From: Leptospira levettii
GTDB taxonomy: Bacteria > Spirochaetota > Leptospiria > Leptospirales > Leptospiraceae
Assembly: GCF_002812085.1 (NCBI RefSeq)
Contig: NZ_NPDM01000005.1
Location: 124,001 to 188,000 of the forward strand
Reading direction: 5' to 3'
DNA length: 64,000 nt
Positions 53,601 to 63,048 of the stretch are shown here, in pieces. Below the pieces are notes generated by a model. It saw nothing but the letters and a program-made list of their open reading frames with translations, did not search any database and was not told the DNA's origin. Made by a program: the position numbers and the translations under genes. The stretch's first letter is position 1; each line of letters opens with the position of its first letter.

Positions 53601-54407
53601 AACACGAGATATTTCTTCAATATAAGGACGCATCTCACCTGCACCGAGCGCACAGTTGATTCCAACAGCAAGTGGTTTTGCATGTTTGATGGAAATGTAA
53701 AACGCTTCACCCGTTTGACCAGAAAGGGTTCTACCAGATGCATCGGTAATGGTAACCGATAGGACCACTGGGATACGAATGTTTCGTTCTTCAAATACCT
53801 TTTCAATGGCATAGATACATGCCTTTAGATTCAAAGTATCGATATTGGTTTCTGGTAATAATAAATCCACACAACCATCGAGTAATGCAGATACCTGTTC
53901 ATGGAAACAATCAACTAATTCATCAAAGGTGACAGCACGAAATGCAGGGTTATTTACATCAGGAGAGAGAGATGCTGTTTTGACAGTTGGTCCAATCGAA
54001 CCTGCAATAAAAACATCTGTTTTCCCAGTTTTTGCTTTGAATTTTTCGACTGCATTTTTTGCGCACTGAACGGCTGCTAGGTTTAAGTCCCTTACTGCAG
54101 ATTCCATTTTGTAGTCTGCTTGTGAGACAATGTTGGAACTAAAGGTATTGGTTTCGATAATATCCGCACCAGCTTCCAAATACTCTAAGTGGACAGATTC
54201 AATGATATCTGGTCTTGTGATCGCAAGAACATCATTATTTCCTTTAATCGAAACAGGCCAATCCTTAAACCTGTCACCACGGAAATCATCCTCCTCAAGT
54301 GAGTGCCTTTGGATCATGGTTCCCATGGCACCATCTAAAACTAAGATTTTTTCCTTGAGTAACTTTAAGAGGGTTTTAGAAGAAGGATTGGTATATTCAA
54401 ATTTCAT
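50691..54407 (-). CDS. metH: Cobalamin-dependent methionine synthase
   Basis: A 1238-residue protein, full length against E. coli MetH. The homocysteine domain (1-350) has zinc ligands Cys252, Cys315 and Cys316 ([17 protein letters not shown]). The pterin domain follows ([12 protein letters not shown] start, about 360-630), then the cap and B12 domain with the cobalt-ligand motif [12 protein letters not shown] (about residue 760), and the SAM-binding activation domain (about 900-1238, with [15 protein letters not shown]). It makes methionine from homocysteine and methyl-THF. A terminator-like hairpin lies between it and the upstream ferredoxin gene. No cobalamin riboswitch was seen. Confidence 0.96.
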   Translation of the reverse strand: MKFEYTNPSSKTLLKLLKEKILVLDGAMGTMIQRHSLEEDDFRGDRFKDWPVSIKGNNDVLAITRPDIIESVHLEYLEAGADIIETNTFSSNIVSQADYKMESAVRDLNLAAVQCAKNAVEKFKAKTGKTDVFIAGSIGPTVKTASLSPDVNNPAFRAVTFDELVDCFHEQVSALLDGCVDLLLPETNIDTLNLKACIYAIEKVFEERNIRIPVVLSVTITDASGRTLSGQTGEAFYISIKHAKPLAVGINCALGAGEMRPYIEEISRVADCYVSCYPNAGLPNAFGGYDQTPEEFGGWMKNFGEAGFLNIVGGCCGTTPAHIRAAKEAVSSIKPRSLKEQPKLSAFAGLEPLKLTKDQGFINVGERNNVTGSPKFKKLILDGNFEEAVQVALQQVQAGANIIDINFDEALLDGEASMTKFLNLIAGEPDIARVPFMVDSSKWSVLLAGLKCIQGKPIVNSISLKEGEEVFLNHARTIQRFGAAAIVMAFDEQGQAATKDDKVRICKRAYDLLVSKLDFEPTDIIFDPNILTVATGIEEHNNYAVDFIEATREIKKVCPGAKVSGGLSNISFSFRGNNPVREAMHSAFLYHAIQAGMDMAIVNAGMLEVYEEIPKDLLELVEDVLLNRRPDATERLIDAAGSFHGEAKVQKKDDVWRSGSVEERLTHALVKGIDEFVTQDTEEARKSLAKPLDVIEGPLMNGMKVVGELFGAGKMFLPQVVKSARVMKKAVAYLMPFMEEEKRNQKDESKQAKFLIATVKGDVHDIGKNIVGVVLACNNYEVIDLGVMVPCEKILETAKKENVAAIGLSGLITPSLDEMVYVAKEMERLEFKVPLLIGGATTSPAHTAVKIAEQYSQPVLHVMDASRVVNVMNSVLNPQTSKEYAKTITEEQARIREEFYSRESERNILPIADAIKNKFVADWDSYTPPKPSFTGVKVIENVTLNDLLPFIDWSPFFLAWELKGRFPQILKDPVIGKEATSLYNDAQSILKEMLENPNLKPRAVVGMFPAVSHGEMVEIFEDETKQKSLGFYPMLRQQTTKMSNQPNYSLADFIAPKETNKNDYIGYFAVTAGHGIEELAKTYEVKHDDYNSILVKALADRFAEAFAEYMHHKMREEWGFGKDENLTTEDLIREKYRGIRPAPGYPACPDHTEKRKIWKLLDVEKNAGIKLTESCAMWPASSVSGYYFSHPEARYFAIGKINEDQVEPYAKMKEMEKSEVERWLSPILNYDPSRKSKG

Positions 54408-54441
54408 AATATTTATGTATATAATTAGATCAGTAGATTAA

Positions 54442-54477
54442 AATAAAAGTGGGCGATTACTTTCATAATCCACCCAC
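54442..54477 (-). terminator. Terminator/attenuator between ferredoxin and metH
   Basis: On the minus strand, GTGGGTGGATTA and TAATCGCCCAC (54449-54477 on plus) form a stem of 10 pairs with a small internal bulge and are followed by TTTTATT. It lies 8 bp after the ferredoxin stop, about 40 bp before metH ATG. It may limit metH transcription from the ahcY promoter. Confidence 0.6.
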
Positions 54478-54485
54478 AAGGTTAA

Positions 54486-54785
54486 TTATTTACTCGGGTC
54501 GGAACATTTTGCACCTTTGAGTGGTGGTTTTGTTGTTACGATTACCGGGAATTTATTTGCTTCTTTTGCGTTCACTTCAATTGACGGTTTGTGTTTTTCA
54601 GGAACATCATAGTCCGGAAAAATCGCATCAATCGGGCACTCGTATTGGCAGGCATTACAATCAATACAAGTATCTGGATCAATGTACAAAGTGTCCGGAG
54701 CTTCGTGAAAAGCTTCAACAGGACAAACTGCAGCACAACTCGTGTATTTACAATCAACGCAAATTTCAGTTACAACATACGCCAT
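54486..54785 (-). CDS. fdxA: 7Fe (3Fe-4S/4Fe-4S) ferredoxin
   Basis: A 99-residue ferredoxin. Cysteines 9, 12, 17, 21, 40, 43, 46 and 50 line up one-for-one with those of Azotobacter ferredoxin I (8-49), including the CxxCxxxxCxxxCP block (CVDCKYTSCAAVCP) and CIDCNACQYECP. This fits one 3Fe-4S and one 4Fe-4S cluster. The 45-residue C-terminal extension is shorter and differs in sequence. It carries electrons at low potential. It lies between ahcY and metH in the same direction, suggesting a possible electron donor for MetH reactivation. Confidence 0.9.
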   Translation of the reverse strand: MAYVVTEICVDCKYTSCAAVCPVEAFHEAPDTLYIDPDTCIDCNACQYECPIDAIFPDYDVPEKHKPSIEVNAKEANKFPVIVTTKPPLKGAKCSDPSK

Positions 54786-54799
54786 GAGAAACTCCCAAA

Positions 54800-54826
54800 G
54801 CCCTTTTCAGATTCACCAAAAAGGGC
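54800..54826 (-). terminator. Hairpin between ahcY and ferredoxin gene
   Basis: GCCCTTTT (54800-54807) and AAAAGGGC (54819-54826) pair over 8 bp. On the minus strand it lies 8 bp after the ahcY stop and is followed by TTT and the ferredoxin ribosome site GGGAG. It may be a weak terminator or an RNA-stability hairpin in the operon. Confidence 0.5.
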
Positions 54827-54833
54827 AATATTT

Positions 54834-56153
54834 TTAGTAGCGGTAATGGTCCGGTTTGTAAGGACCTTCTAAAGGAACACTGATGTAATCAGCTTGTTTT
54901 TGAGTGAGTTTTGTCAAACGAACACCCAACTGCTCCAAATGAAGTGCAGCTACCTTTTCATCCAAGTGTTTTGGAAGGCGATACACACCCAACTCATATT
55001 TCGTAGTATAAAGTTCAATTTGAGCCAAAACTTGGTTCGTAAAGGAACTAGACATCACAAATGATGGATGGCCTGTTGCACAACCTAAGTTCACAAGACG
55101 ACCTTCCGCAAGAACGATGATGGATTTACCATTTGGGAAAGTGTATTTGTCTACTTGGGGTTTAATTTCTTTTTTAATAACACCTTTTTCAGAATTCAAA
55201 CGTGACATTTGAATTTCTGTGTCAAAGTGACCAATGTTACAAAGGATTGCTCCGTCTTTCATCGCTTTCATATGTTCAAGAGTAATGATATCATCATTTC
55301 CAGTTGCAGTCACAACGATGTCTGCGTTTTCAATCACATCTTCCACGCGAAGCACTTGGTATCCTTCCATCACTGCTTGGAGTGCACAAATAGGATCGAT
55401 TTCAGTAACGATCACACGTGCTCCAAAGTTACGAAGGGATGCTGCAGAACCTTTTCCAACGTCTCCGTATCCACAAACAAGAGCTACTTTTCCAGCAAGC
55501 ATCACGTCTGTTGCACGTTTGATTCCATCAGCAAGTGACTCACGGCAACCATAAAGGTTATCAAACTTTGATTTTGTGACAGAGTCGTTTACGTTGATTG
55601 CAGGGATTTTTAAAGTTCCCGCTTTTAATTTTTTATGAAGTGCAATCACACCTGTAGTTGTTTCTTCAGAAACACCCTTGATGTCTGCAAGTAGTTGTGG
55701 GTATTTTTCATGGATAAAATGTGTTAGGTCATGTCCATCATCTAGGATCATGTTTGGACCTTTGCCACCATCAAAAAATAGTGTTTGTTCAATACACCAC
55801 CAGTATTCTTCTTCCGTTTCGCCTTTCCATGCGAATACAGGGATACCTGCTTTTGCAATAGCGGCTGCAGCATGGTCTTGTGTTGAAAAAATGTTACAAG
55901 AGGACCAACGAATGTCAGCACCTAATGCGCTCAAGGTTTCAATGAGAACCGCTGTTTGGATTGTCATGTGAAGAGATCCGCAAATTCTTGCACCTTTGAG
56001 TGGTTTAGAAGTTCCGAATTCTTTACGAAGAGCCATAAGACCTGGCATTTCTTTTTCTGCCAAAATGATTTCTTCTCTTCCCCATTCTGCAAGAGAGATA
56101 TCCTTCACTTTATATGGCAATCGTTCCGATTTTGTTTCAGTTGCTGTGGACAT
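54834..56153 (-). CDS. ahcY: Adenosylhomocysteinase
   Basis: A 439-residue NAD-dependent hydrolase. It has [16 protein letters not shown], the [16 protein letters not shown] substrate block, [21 protein letters not shown], the NAD site [21 protein letters not shown], and a C-terminal end [13 protein letters not shown]. It splits S-adenosylhomocysteine into adenosine and homocysteine, releasing methyltransferases from inhibition and feeding MetH. It starts 9 bp after the regulator stop, so the two are co-transcribed. The length is typical. Confidence 0.96.
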   Translation of the reverse strand: MSTATETKSERLPYKVKDISLAEWGREEIILAEKEMPGLMALRKEFGTSKPLKGARICGSLHMTIQTAVLIETLSALGADIRWSSCNIFSTQDHAAAAIAKAGIPVFAWKGETEEEYWWCIEQTLFFDGGKGPNMILDDGHDLTHFIHEKYPQLLADIKGVSEETTTGVIALHKKLKAGTLKIPAINVNDSVTKSKFDNLYGCRESLADGIKRATDVMLAGKVALVCGYGDVGKGSAASLRNFGARVIVTEIDPICALQAVMEGYQVLRVEDVIENADIVVTATGNDDIITLEHMKAMKDGAILCNIGHFDTEIQMSRLNSEKGVIKKEIKPQVDKYTFPNGKSIIVLAEGRLVNLGCATGHPSFVMSSSFTNQVLAQIELYTTKYELGVYRLPKHLDEKVAALHLEQLGVRLTKLTQKQADYISVPLEGPYKPDHYRY

Positions 56154-56162
56154 TTTGTTTCC

Positions 56163-57125
56163 TTATTCCTTTGTTGCTTTGATTGTTAAAATTTTAAAAC
56201 TTGATTCTGTTTGGATTTCTCCAATGGATTCGACTTTAAAACCTGCATTCGATAACCATGATTCAAATAATTCTGGTTCAAACCCAAGCCATAAATCCGC
56301 AAAATTATCTCTCATGTATTCCGCATTGTGTCTCTCTAAATCGACAATACACAAAACGCCACCAGGTTTTAATACACGGACAATCTCTTCTAAGACTGTA
56401 GGTGGATGAGAAATATGATGCATAACCATAGATGCTACTACCGCATCGCAGGAGTTAGATGAAAGTGGCAAATGTTCCATAGGTGTTTGGATTAGACTCA
56501 CACTTGGATTTTTTGCAAAATGAATGGATGCATTTTCAATCATACGGGAAGAGTTATCAACTCCCGTAACATGTTTTGCTTTATTCAATAAAAAAGGAAT
56601 AAGACCCCCAGGCCCACATCCCAAGTCGACAATGTTTTCGCAAACAGGTAACTCTTGTAAAATCCATGAACGATAGAGTTTTGGGTGTAAGGTTTCTTCC
56701 TGTAATTTTTCCCAACTCTCAGCAACTCCATCAAAAAATGATTTCGATTTTTTTTCACGAGCTTCTAAAATTTGATGAACCATTTTTTGGTCCTTTTCTC
56801 TGGAGGGAAGTTCTTCTTTATAAGATAACAATAATTTGGTGAGCTCTAATGGGAATTTGAATCCAAATCCCTCTTCATCTGGTAAAAAACTGTAAACCAG
56901 ACTGCCTTCGCGCCTCGAACCGATAAGCCCTGCTTCCGTCAGGATTTTTAAATGGCGGGAGATCCGTGATTGGCCCATACCCAAAATTTCCACCACTTCA
57001 TTCACGGAAAATGCCCCAAAACTTAAGATATGGAGGATCCGAATCCTCGTTTCATCAGAAATCGCTTTCGTGGCTGCAAGGATTTGTGAGGCACTGCGGA
57101 TGGATTGAAGGGTTTCTGTTGCCAT
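56163..57125 (-). CDS. ArsR-family regulator fused to SAM-binding methyltransferase domain (SahR-like)
   Basis: A 320-residue protein. Residues 10-85 are an ArsR winged helix (DETRIRILHILSFGAFSVNEV, GQSRISRHLKILTEAGLIGSRREGS). A linker leads to a class I methyltransferase-like domain with motif I VDLGCGPGG (166-174), GVDNSSRM, and HHISHPPTVLEEIVRVLKPGG. Fusions of this kind near ahcY/metH are known as SAH-responsive regulators of the methyl cycle. The gene is 9 bp before ahcY, and a 32-bp palindrome lies 10 bp before its ATG, so it is probably an autoregulated SAH sensor. Whether the methyltransferase is catalytic is unknown. Confidence 0.82.
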   Translation of the reverse strand: MATETLQSIRSASQILAATKAISDETRIRILHILSFGAFSVNEVVEILGMGQSRISRHLKILTEAGLIGSRREGSLVYSFLPDEEGFGFKFPLELTKLLLSYKEELPSREKDQKMVHQILEAREKKSKSFFDGVAESWEKLQEETLHPKLYRSWILQELPVCENIVDLGCGPGGLIPFLLNKAKHVTGVDNSSRMIENASIHFAKNPSVSLIQTPMEHLPLSSNSCDAVVASMVMHHISHPPTVLEEIVRVLKPGGVLCIVDLERHNAEYMRDNFADLWLGFEPELFESWLSNAGFKVESIGEIQTESSFKILTIKATKE

Positions 57126-57134
57126 TTCCAAGAT

Positions 57135-57166
57135 ATCTACATATCAAGAAATCTTGATATGTAGAT
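57135..57166. promoter_or_regulatory. 32-bp near-perfect palindromic operator of the methyl-cycle operon
   Basis: Two 15-bp perfect arms, ATCTACATATCAAGA and its complement, are separated by AA, centred 26 bp before the regulator ATG. Size, symmetry and position fit an ArsR-family dimer site that blocks the ribosome-site/promoter region. The ATCAAG/CTTGAT core resembles published SahR-type sites as I recall them. Confidence 0.72.
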
Positions 57167-57177
57167 TCTAAGCAACC

Positions 57178-57210
57178 AAAAAATGCACTGCCCCCAAAAA
57201 TGGGGACAGT
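57178..57210 (-). terminator. Rho-independent terminator of the chemoreceptor gene
   Basis: On the minus strand, ACTGTCCCC and GGGGGCAGT (57187-57210) form a 9-bp stem with one G-T wobble and an ATTTTT loop, followed by GCATTTTTT. It lies 12 bp past the stop of the upstream chemoreceptor gene and isolates the methyl-cycle operon from it. Confidence 0.8.
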
Positions 57211-57222
57211 TTTCGGGGGAAT

Positions 57223-59763
57223 CTAAGAGATTTTAAAGAAGTTGATCTTTCTTTTTAGGGTTTCCGCTAAGTTTGCGATCCCGTTGGCAGTCGCAGTCAT
57301 TTCTTCCAGGCCTGCGGCAGTCCCTTGGGTGAGGTCATTGATGCTAAAAATAGCTTGGGCAACCTCCCCAATCGCATTTTTTTGTTCTTCCATGGAGAGT
57401 CGGATCGCCTGGCTGATTTGGTTCACCTTGTCCACCTCTTCCCCTACCTTTTGGTTGATGATGAGCTGTTCTTTGGTGCTTTTTTCAATGGTGTCCGTCA
57501 TTTCATCAAACGAAGTCACACCCTGGATGATCCTTTGGATGAGAGAGATGGTGGTTTCAATCGTGTCTCGACCACTTTCAATTTCCTTTTCGTTTGCTTG
57601 GATGAGTTCACCTATGTCATTGATTGAAATGGCAGTTTTTTCGGCGAGTTTCCCAATTTCATCTGCAACCACAGCAAAGCCACGACCATATACCCCCGCT
57701 CTTGCTGCTTCAATAGCAGCGTTTAACGCAAGTAAGTTGATTTGCTCTGAAATATTATTAATGATTTCGATCACACTTCCAATTTCTTCCGAACTATTGC
57801 TGATTTTGGAAATGGAATTCCGCATCGAATCAAGTGATGATTGTCCTAATTTTGCTTCCTCGGAAATTTGATTCACATCCTGTGATGCCTTTCCCACTTG
57901 TTTGCCGGTAGCTTCAATGAGACTCGAAAGTTCTGCCATTTTTGCTTTCAAAAAATCAACTTTGCGGAACTGGTCTTCTGCTTGGGCATCAACATTTTGA
58001 ACAGCAGCAGAAATTTCTTCAATGGAAGCAGAGATTTCTTCAGCAGAAGCAGCTTGTGTTTGCGCATTCGATGACAACATATTCAGCGATGCTGACATTT
58101 GTTCCGCGGAGGAAGCCAAATCTTCAGAGAATGCTTGGTTGGAACCAACTACTTCAATGATTTGTTTGAGTGTTGCATTTAGTCCACGAGAAAGGCGAGC
58201 AAATTCATCGGAAGATTCCAACTTTACTTTGGTTCGTAAATCTCCCACTTCTACATTTTGTAAAACCTTCCCAATTGTTTTCATCGGATGGAACCTTGCA
58301 GAAAACAACATATAAATGGAAAGTGCGATGACTATCGATCCAATTAAACTAATAACAGTTAAACCACGCAAAGAAGACAAACTTTCTACTTCAATTTCTT
58401 TGAGATCTATGGTAGAAAAAAACTGTAATCCATACTTAGTGCTGACTTTTCTTCGGAGTAAAAATGTTGAACCCTCCCAAGGGTTACGAAAGGAATCCGT
58501 TTCTCCAGCATTCATAGCAAGCTTTTCAAATTCGGAACCTTTAAAACTACTCATTAGGTATTTTGGATTGGGATGGTAAACCATTGTGGAATCTCGATCG
58601 AGTAAAAACGAATAACCAGTGGACCCAATTTTTACATTTTTCAAGAAAGATTCCATTGCCTTTCCAACTAAAAAAGGCATTCCAACAAATCCAACAACAG
58701 TTCCATTTGCATTTTTTACGGGTGTTGTGATCATGATCACAATCTGACCGTTAAATGGTGATTTTACAGCAACCCCAACATGTGACTTACCTTCTTTGGA
58801 GGCTTTGATGTTTTCGGCAACTTCGGGATTGGCCACAAGTTTGTAACCAACACTTGCTCCGCCAGGAAGTCCAGAAGCAACAATTGGAATTCCTTCCTCA
58901 AATGATGCTATAAAAGCATTTTCAAGGAGTAATTGCGTATCACCATAAGCTTTTTCCAAAGCAGGCACCGCTAATTTATAATTTCGTGTTTCTAGTGCCT
59001 GTTTGATGGATGGCAAAGAAGCAACGTCTTTTAACGTATTTTCGACTGCTTCAAAATAAACATTAATCCCTGCTTCATTACTTTGGTTAAAATTATACAA
59101 TTGGTTTGAAAACGCTTTCTCCAATGCCTTTGCATTCACATTAAAAGAATAAATCAAAAGGAATATGGAGAGTACCATTACCATAAAGGAAAACATAACA
59201 GGTACGGTATTTTTTAAATTACGATAATAAGGAGTGATTCGATCATTGAGTTCTGATTGGAAGATATCATCATCGAGTACGATGTGAGATGCTTTCTCTA
59301 AAAATACAAATGAGATGATGATATTGAGAAGTGCAGTGAGAATCAAACTGCATATAATATAAAACCCATCCGATTTACTTGTTTCAGGTAAGTACAATAC
59401 GGGAATAAAAACGATGGGGATGGCAAGTGCCCACTGAGATGCACCAACAGCAGCACCAATCACTGGCATTCTCGCAATGGTATCCCATACTTTTGTATAC
59501 GTTTCTGGATTTTTTTCCGACTGGGACTCTAGTTCGAGTAAACCTTTTTTGATGGACTCTAGTTTTTTCGGGAAAATAAAACTAGGAAGCAGTAACGTGA
59601 TGAGGGCTGCTAAGACAGACGCCCCCAAGAAGGTCTTAATCTGAGTGGAACTTAAATCGACATAAAATAAAATGAGAGCAATCCCAATTGGAACCACGAC
59701 TCCCAAGGAAAATACTTGGGAAGCCATGATGAAAGAACGTTTGTAACGTTTGAACAAATTCAT
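57223..59763 (-). CDS. Methyl-accepting chemotaxis protein with multi-helix N-terminus and Cache domain
   Basis: An 846-residue receptor. The first 210 residues hold about five membrane helices ([50 protein letters not shown], and two more), more than the usual single one. A periplasmic dCache-like domain follows (about 230-460: [51 protein letters not shown]), then a membrane helix, HAMP, and a full signalling domain with the canonical tip [16 protein letters not shown]. The extra helices resemble membrane sensor modules of other signalling proteins. It should feed CheA/CheW. It ends before the methyl-cycle operon. Confidence 0.9.
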   Translation of the reverse strand: MNLFKRYKRSFIMASQVFSLGVVVPIGIALILFYVDLSSTQIKTFLGASVLAALITLLLPSFIFPKKLESIKKGLLELESQSEKNPETYTKVWDTIARMPVIGAAVGASQWALAIPIVFIPVLYLPETSKSDGFYIICSLILTALLNIIISFVFLEKASHIVLDDDIFQSELNDRITPYYRNLKNTVPVMFSFMVMVLSIFLLIYSFNVNAKALEKAFSNQLYNFNQSNEAGINVYFEAVENTLKDVASLPSIKQALETRNYKLAVPALEKAYGDTQLLLENAFIASFEEGIPIVASGLPGGASVGYKLVANPEVAENIKASKEGKSHVGVAVKSPFNGQIVIMITTPVKNANGTVVGFVGMPFLVGKAMESFLKNVKIGSTGYSFLLDRDSTMVYHPNPKYLMSSFKGSEFEKLAMNAGETDSFRNPWEGSTFLLRRKVSTKYGLQFFSTIDLKEIEVESLSSLRGLTVISLIGSIVIALSIYMLFSARFHPMKTIGKVLQNVEVGDLRTKVKLESSDEFARLSRGLNATLKQIIEVVGSNQAFSEDLASSAEQMSASLNMLSSNAQTQAASAEEISASIEEISAAVQNVDAQAEDQFRKVDFLKAKMAELSSLIEATGKQVGKASQDVNQISEEAKLGQSSLDSMRNSISKISNSSEEIGSVIEIINNISEQINLLALNAAIEAARAGVYGRGFAVVADEIGKLAEKTAISINDIGELIQANEKEIESGRDTIETTISLIQRIIQGVTSFDEMTDTIEKSTKEQLIINQKVGEEVDKVNQISQAIRLSMEEQKNAIGEVAQAIFSINDLTQGTAAGLEEMTATANGIANLAETLKRKINFFKIS

Positions 59764-59837
59764 TGAAACTTAGACCTTAGCATATCGTAAATAGGATACG
59801 AAGTACGGCAAGGTTTTATGGTTTTCCCCGAAGTTTT

Positions 59838-60965
59838 CTAAAATGAGAGTTTGAGTCCTAAATTTGCTGAGTAGAGGTCTTTGCCACCATACAATCCCTC
59901 GGCGATGACTTTGAGCATGAACAAGTCCAATTCCAAACCCACAATCCCATACCCAATCCCTCGTTTCGAATTGGATTCTCCACTGGCACGAAAACCAAGA
60001 GTGGCATTTGGATTTTGGGCAAGGAGTTGTTGGTCAAGGACTGTCTGGTATTCTCTAGGAAGTTCCAATGGCAAATCTTGGTTGGCTGAAATGATGAAAG
60101 GGCCTCTACGAGAGAGAGAAGCAGAATTATGCCCAGAATTCCAACTGTAACCTCCCCCCACGATTAAGTTTGCTACCCAAAAGAGTCCAATCCCAGTACG
60201 TAAGTCCACATTGGTTGTTTGCACCTTTGTGTTAAAAAGAAAATTCGTGTCACCACCCCATTTTCCCTTTACACCTTGGAATTCAATTTGAGCGGCTTTC
60301 CCTTCCAAATAACTGAGACTCATGTTCTGTTCCATCACATGATGCCCCACTCCCACATTGATCCCATTCCAAGTAATGAGGTTCATTAAAAACCCTTCTT
60401 TTTCGACCAGTTGGTAACGAAGCATACCACCATACGAGCGTACGGCGATCCTTCCCTCATAATTTTTGTTATTCGATGCAGTTTGGAGTTGGTCTTGTGT
60501 GACAGCAACATTCATTCCATGCAAAAAAATTCCAAATCGACGAAGGAAACTACCATCATCAGTTCCGAGTAACCAACCTGGGTTGATGTCCAAGTGGATG
60601 GACGGTATGACAGCTCCACCAACATTCGGAAGTTTTGGGTATTTGATTAAATCATCTTGGATTTGGATATCGTCTTTTTTATAACCAGCAGCAGATGCAC
60701 TCACACCAATTTGGATACGGCGGACAGTACCTGTTCCAATGTTACTTGCTCCTACATTGGCCAAAAAACCTGCTTCTAAATTTGTTTTTAATACTTCGTC
60801 GAGATAACCCTTCTCGAATTTTTTAAGTGTGGCATTTCCTGTTTCTGTGAGTTGTGAAGGCAAAAAACTACAAGCTGTTCCTTCGCAGGTAAATTGGGCA
60901 GATAGTTCCGTTTGTGCAAACAAGGTGACCAAAACTGTGGAAAGGAAAACGATTCTAAATTTCAT
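59838..60965 (-). CDS. Outer-membrane beta-barrel protein, Leptospira type
   Basis: A 375-residue exported protein. The signal peptide ends ELSAQ (about residue 23). Near the N-terminus a short loop has CEGTACSF. The rest alternates as barrel strands (GIGLFWVANLIVGGGYSW, RGIGYGIVGLELDLFMLKVI), ending in a Phe-terminal strand SANLGLKLSF, the hallmark of outer-membrane insertion. I suspect relationship to the Lsa36-like surface proteins of Leptospira but cannot confirm it. It is 73 bp downstream of nothing similar and appears to be a single gene. Confidence 0.65.
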   Translation of the reverse strand: MKFRIVFLSTVLVTLFAQTELSAQFTCEGTACSFLPSQLTETGNATLKKFEKGYLDEVLKTNLEAGFLANVGASNIGTGTVRRIQIGVSASAAGYKKDDIQIQDDLIKYPKLPNVGGAVIPSIHLDINPGWLLGTDDGSFLRRFGIFLHGMNVAVTQDQLQTASNNKNYEGRIAVRSYGGMLRYQLVEKEGFLMNLITWNGINVGVGHHVMEQNMSLSYLEGKAAQIEFQGVKGKWGGDTNFLFNTKVQTTNVDLRTGIGLFWVANLIVGGGYSWNSGHNSASLSRRGPFIISANQDLPLELPREYQTVLDQQLLAQNPNATLGFRASGESNSKRGIGYGIVGLELDLFMLKVIAEGLYGGKDLYSANLGLKLSF

Positions 60966-61018
60966 ATAGATCCTTTATTCTCTACTCTGAATCAACAATT
61001 GGAAAGTAATTTTCTCTC

Positions 61019-61939
61019 TCAAACAGAGACTTCTTTTGGTTTTTTTCCCGTACTAATCCAAAAAACACCTGTAAGAACAAACAATGTTCCAATACTATGT
61101 AGGATGGTGATTGGTTCATCCAATAACCAATACGCTAAAAATAAAGTCGACATTGGTCCAATGGATCCAACAATTGCTGCTGTTTTACTTCCCACACGTT
61201 TGATCCCCTCTGACACAAAAACGGCAGGAACAACGGTGTTCACAGTTCCCATAAAAAAGGCCAATAGATAAAATGAGATTGGTTGGATGAGTTCTTTGTA
61301 CGTTCCAAAAATTAGAAAGTGAAGGAACACTACGATGGAAGAAATGATAAGTGCCCATGCCGTAAATCTTTTTGCACCTAACCTAGGTATGATGGACCCA
61401 CTCCCCATAAGATAAATCGCATATGTTAACGCTGAAAGTAAGATAAAAAAAGCACCTAAACTAACGTCCTTAGGTGATCCCAATTGTACATCTTGACCAA
61501 ATGCCAATGATACACCTGTATATGTCAGAATGAGTGAAAAAATTTCCCTAACGTGAATTTTCTTTTTCAAAAACAAAAAAGATAAAATGACAACGAGAGT
61601 TGGATAAATGAATAAAATGATTCGTTCAAGACCAGCGCTAATGAATTTGAGTCCAACAAAGTCAAACAAACTAGCAAGATAATAACCTACCACTCCCATA
61701 AGGAGTACATTCCAATAGTCTTTTTTTGTTAAGGAAGGTTTATCGGTTTCTTTCTCAGCGGACCATGCCATCCACAAAAGAAATGGGAAGGCAAATAACA
61801 TCCGAAAAAATAAGGATCCAATGGCAGAGATTTCATAACGATAGGTCAATTTAACAACTACCGCTTTGGCGCTAAAAAGTAACGCTCCAATTAAAACAAA
61901 CGCCACCCCTTTCCATTCTACATTTGTATTTTCTTTCAC
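61019..61939 (-). CDS. EamA/DMT-family transporter
   Basis: A 306-residue membrane protein with ten helices in two EamA repeats. The first starts GVAFVLIGALLFSAKAVVVKLTYRY and the second DVSLGAFFILLSALTYAIYLMGSG. The conserved SPKDVSLG linker and a last helix pair with LLDEPITILHSIGTLFVLTGV are typical of drug/metabolite exporters. The direction and substrate are not predictable. It diverges from the small exported protein at 61984. The promoter must fit in 44 bp. Confidence 0.9.
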   Translation of the reverse strand: MKENTNVEWKGVAFVLIGALLFSAKAVVVKLTYRYEISAIGSLFFRMLFAFPFLLWMAWSAEKETDKPSLTKKDYWNVLLMGVVGYYLASLFDFVGLKFISAGLERIILFIYPTLVVILSFLFLKKKIHVREIFSLILTYTGVSLAFGQDVQLGSPKDVSLGAFFILLSALTYAIYLMGSGSIIPRLGAKRFTAWALIISSIVVFLHFLIFGTYKELIQPISFYLLAFFMGTVNTVVPAVFVSEGIKRVGSKTAAIVGSIGPMSTLFLAYWLLDEPITILHSIGTLFVLTGVFWISTGKKPKEVSV

Positions 61940-61983
61940 AAATCCATCCTGGAAATCTGTGAAAATCCCGATAGTTTAAATGG

Positions 61984-62259
61984 ATGATCCGGTATTTGGT
62001 TTTTTTGATTTTTCTATTGGGAAGTGTTTCCGTTTTTTCCGATCAAAATGAGGAAATATCCAAACCATTGTTACGTGTCTTCCCAACGTTTCGTCCAGAA
62101 GAATGTGAGGATTGGGCCATTATGCCTTTTGTTTGCAAACGATGTTTGTGGGAAGGAAAACGTTATGCACAACAAATTCGTTTTTTCGAAGATGGACCGT
62201 ACAGAACTCACGGTTGTTATACGGATAAAAAAGGGTTTGAAGTTTTAGAAGAAAAGTGA
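61984..62259 (+). CDS. Small exported hypothetical protein
   Basis: A 91-residue protein with a signal peptide ending VSVFSD (about residue 20). The mature part carries four Cys in the pattern EECEDWA.., FVCKRCLWEG, HGCYT, suggesting disulfides or a metal site. I do not recognise the family. A 3' hairpin separates it from the convergent lipoprotein gene. Confidence 0.6.
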   Translation: MIRYLVFLIFLLGSVSVFSDQNEEISKPLLRVFPTFRPEECEDWAIMPFVCKRCLWEGKRYAQQIRFFEDGPYRTHGCYTDKKGFEVLEEK

Positions 62260-62261
62260 GG

Positions 62262-62285
62262 TACCGGGAATCGAAACTCCCGGTA
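62262..62285. terminator. Hairpin between two small converging genes
   Basis: TACCGGGA (62262-62269) and TCCCGGTA (62278-62285) pair perfectly over 8 bp around ATCGAAAC. It sits between the stops of the small exported protein (plus) and the small lipoprotein (minus), so it can terminate both; a T-rich tail (ATTATTTTTTG) follows 10 bases later on plus. Confidence 0.6.
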
Positions 62286-62296
62286 ATGGTAGCGAA

Positions 62297-62575
62297 TTAT
62301 TTTTTGACACAGCCCATAATGCCAGCGATTCCTGGAGCATTTTTTAAGCAGTTTGGATCAAATTTTCCTTCCATACACTGGTCGATCATTTTTTGTTTGC
62401 CTTGTTGTAAACCTGCAAGAACGGGAGCTGCTGCTGGGTTCTTTTTAGCTTCTTCCTCAATTTGAGTGAAAGTACTTGCAAGCGCAGATTCACACTCTTC
62501 TTGGGTATACACTTTGGATTTACAATTCGCCAAAAATAGCCCGAGAGCGAGCGCAAGGATAAGAGATTTTTTCAT
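62297..62575 (-). CDS. Small Leptospira lipoprotein (TIGR04454-like)
   Basis: A 92-residue lipoprotein. The signal peptide ends LFLANC (Cys about 18). The mature part has TQEECESAL, KMIDQCMEGKFDPNCLKNAPGIAGIMGCVKK, with Cys spacing typical of the TIGR04454 family of Leptospira lipoproteins. ATG 62575 is supported by CGGAG at 8 bases; the open frame upstream runs over the divergent VOC gene and is not used. Function unknown. Confidence 0.72.
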   Translation of the reverse strand: MKKSLILALALGLFLANCKSKVYTQEECESALASTFTQIEEEAKKNPAAAPVLAGLQQGKQKMIDQCMEGKFDPNCLKNAPGIAGIMGCVKK

Positions 62576-62641
62576 GAAAAACTCCGATGAAATAGATTTC
62601 CTGATAGTTTCTTTTTTACAAAGGGATTTGAAAACAAAAAA

Positions 62642-62998
62642 ATGATCCATCACATTGCCATAGGAACAACCCATCCAAGCCATTTGGCTGCCTTTTATCT
62701 GAAGGTTCCAGGTTCTAAGCTCATAAAAGAACATTTTTATGAATCCGGATCCATTCGTTCTGTCTGGATCCAATTTGGTTCCATTCTCTTGATGTTGGAA
62801 GATGGGAAAAGGGAATCACCCAAAAACCTGGTGTTTGCATTGGGAATTTCAAAAGAAGCCGAATGGAGGGAATTTTTGGCATCCATCACCATCGTTTCGC
62901 GTACAGACTTTACAATGTATTTTCAAGATCCCGATGGGAATGGACTAGGTGTTAGTACCTACCCAGAAAAATTTCCACCTTCTTTAGAAATGAGTTGA
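62642..62998 (+). CDS. VOC/glyoxalase-fold protein
   Basis: A 118-residue single-module VOC protein. It begins MIHHIAIGTTHPSHLAAFYL, has SIRSVWIQFGSILLMLEDG, and ends MYFQDPDGNGLGVSTYPEKF, with the DPDGNxL block of the family. The first metal His and the Glu-like site in LMLE are visible. VOC proteins include glyoxalase I, fosfomycin resistance and dioxygenase members, so the reaction is open. It diverges from the small lipoprotein gene. Confidence 0.82.
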   Translation: MIHHIAIGTTHPSHLAAFYLKVPGSKLIKEHFYESGSIRSVWIQFGSILLMLEDGKRESPKNLVFALGISKEAEWREFLASITIVSRTDFTMYFQDPDGNGLGVSTYPEKFPPSLEMS

Positions 62999-63048
62999 GA
63001 AAACAATTTCCAAAACTATTTTAATCGTCACCTGATTGTAGGGAAACT

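Noticed and set aside
54408..54485. Possible cobalamin or SAM riboswitch before metH
   Set aside because: The gap is only 78 bp and is explained by a simple terminator hairpin; no B12-box or SAM-type motifs are seen.
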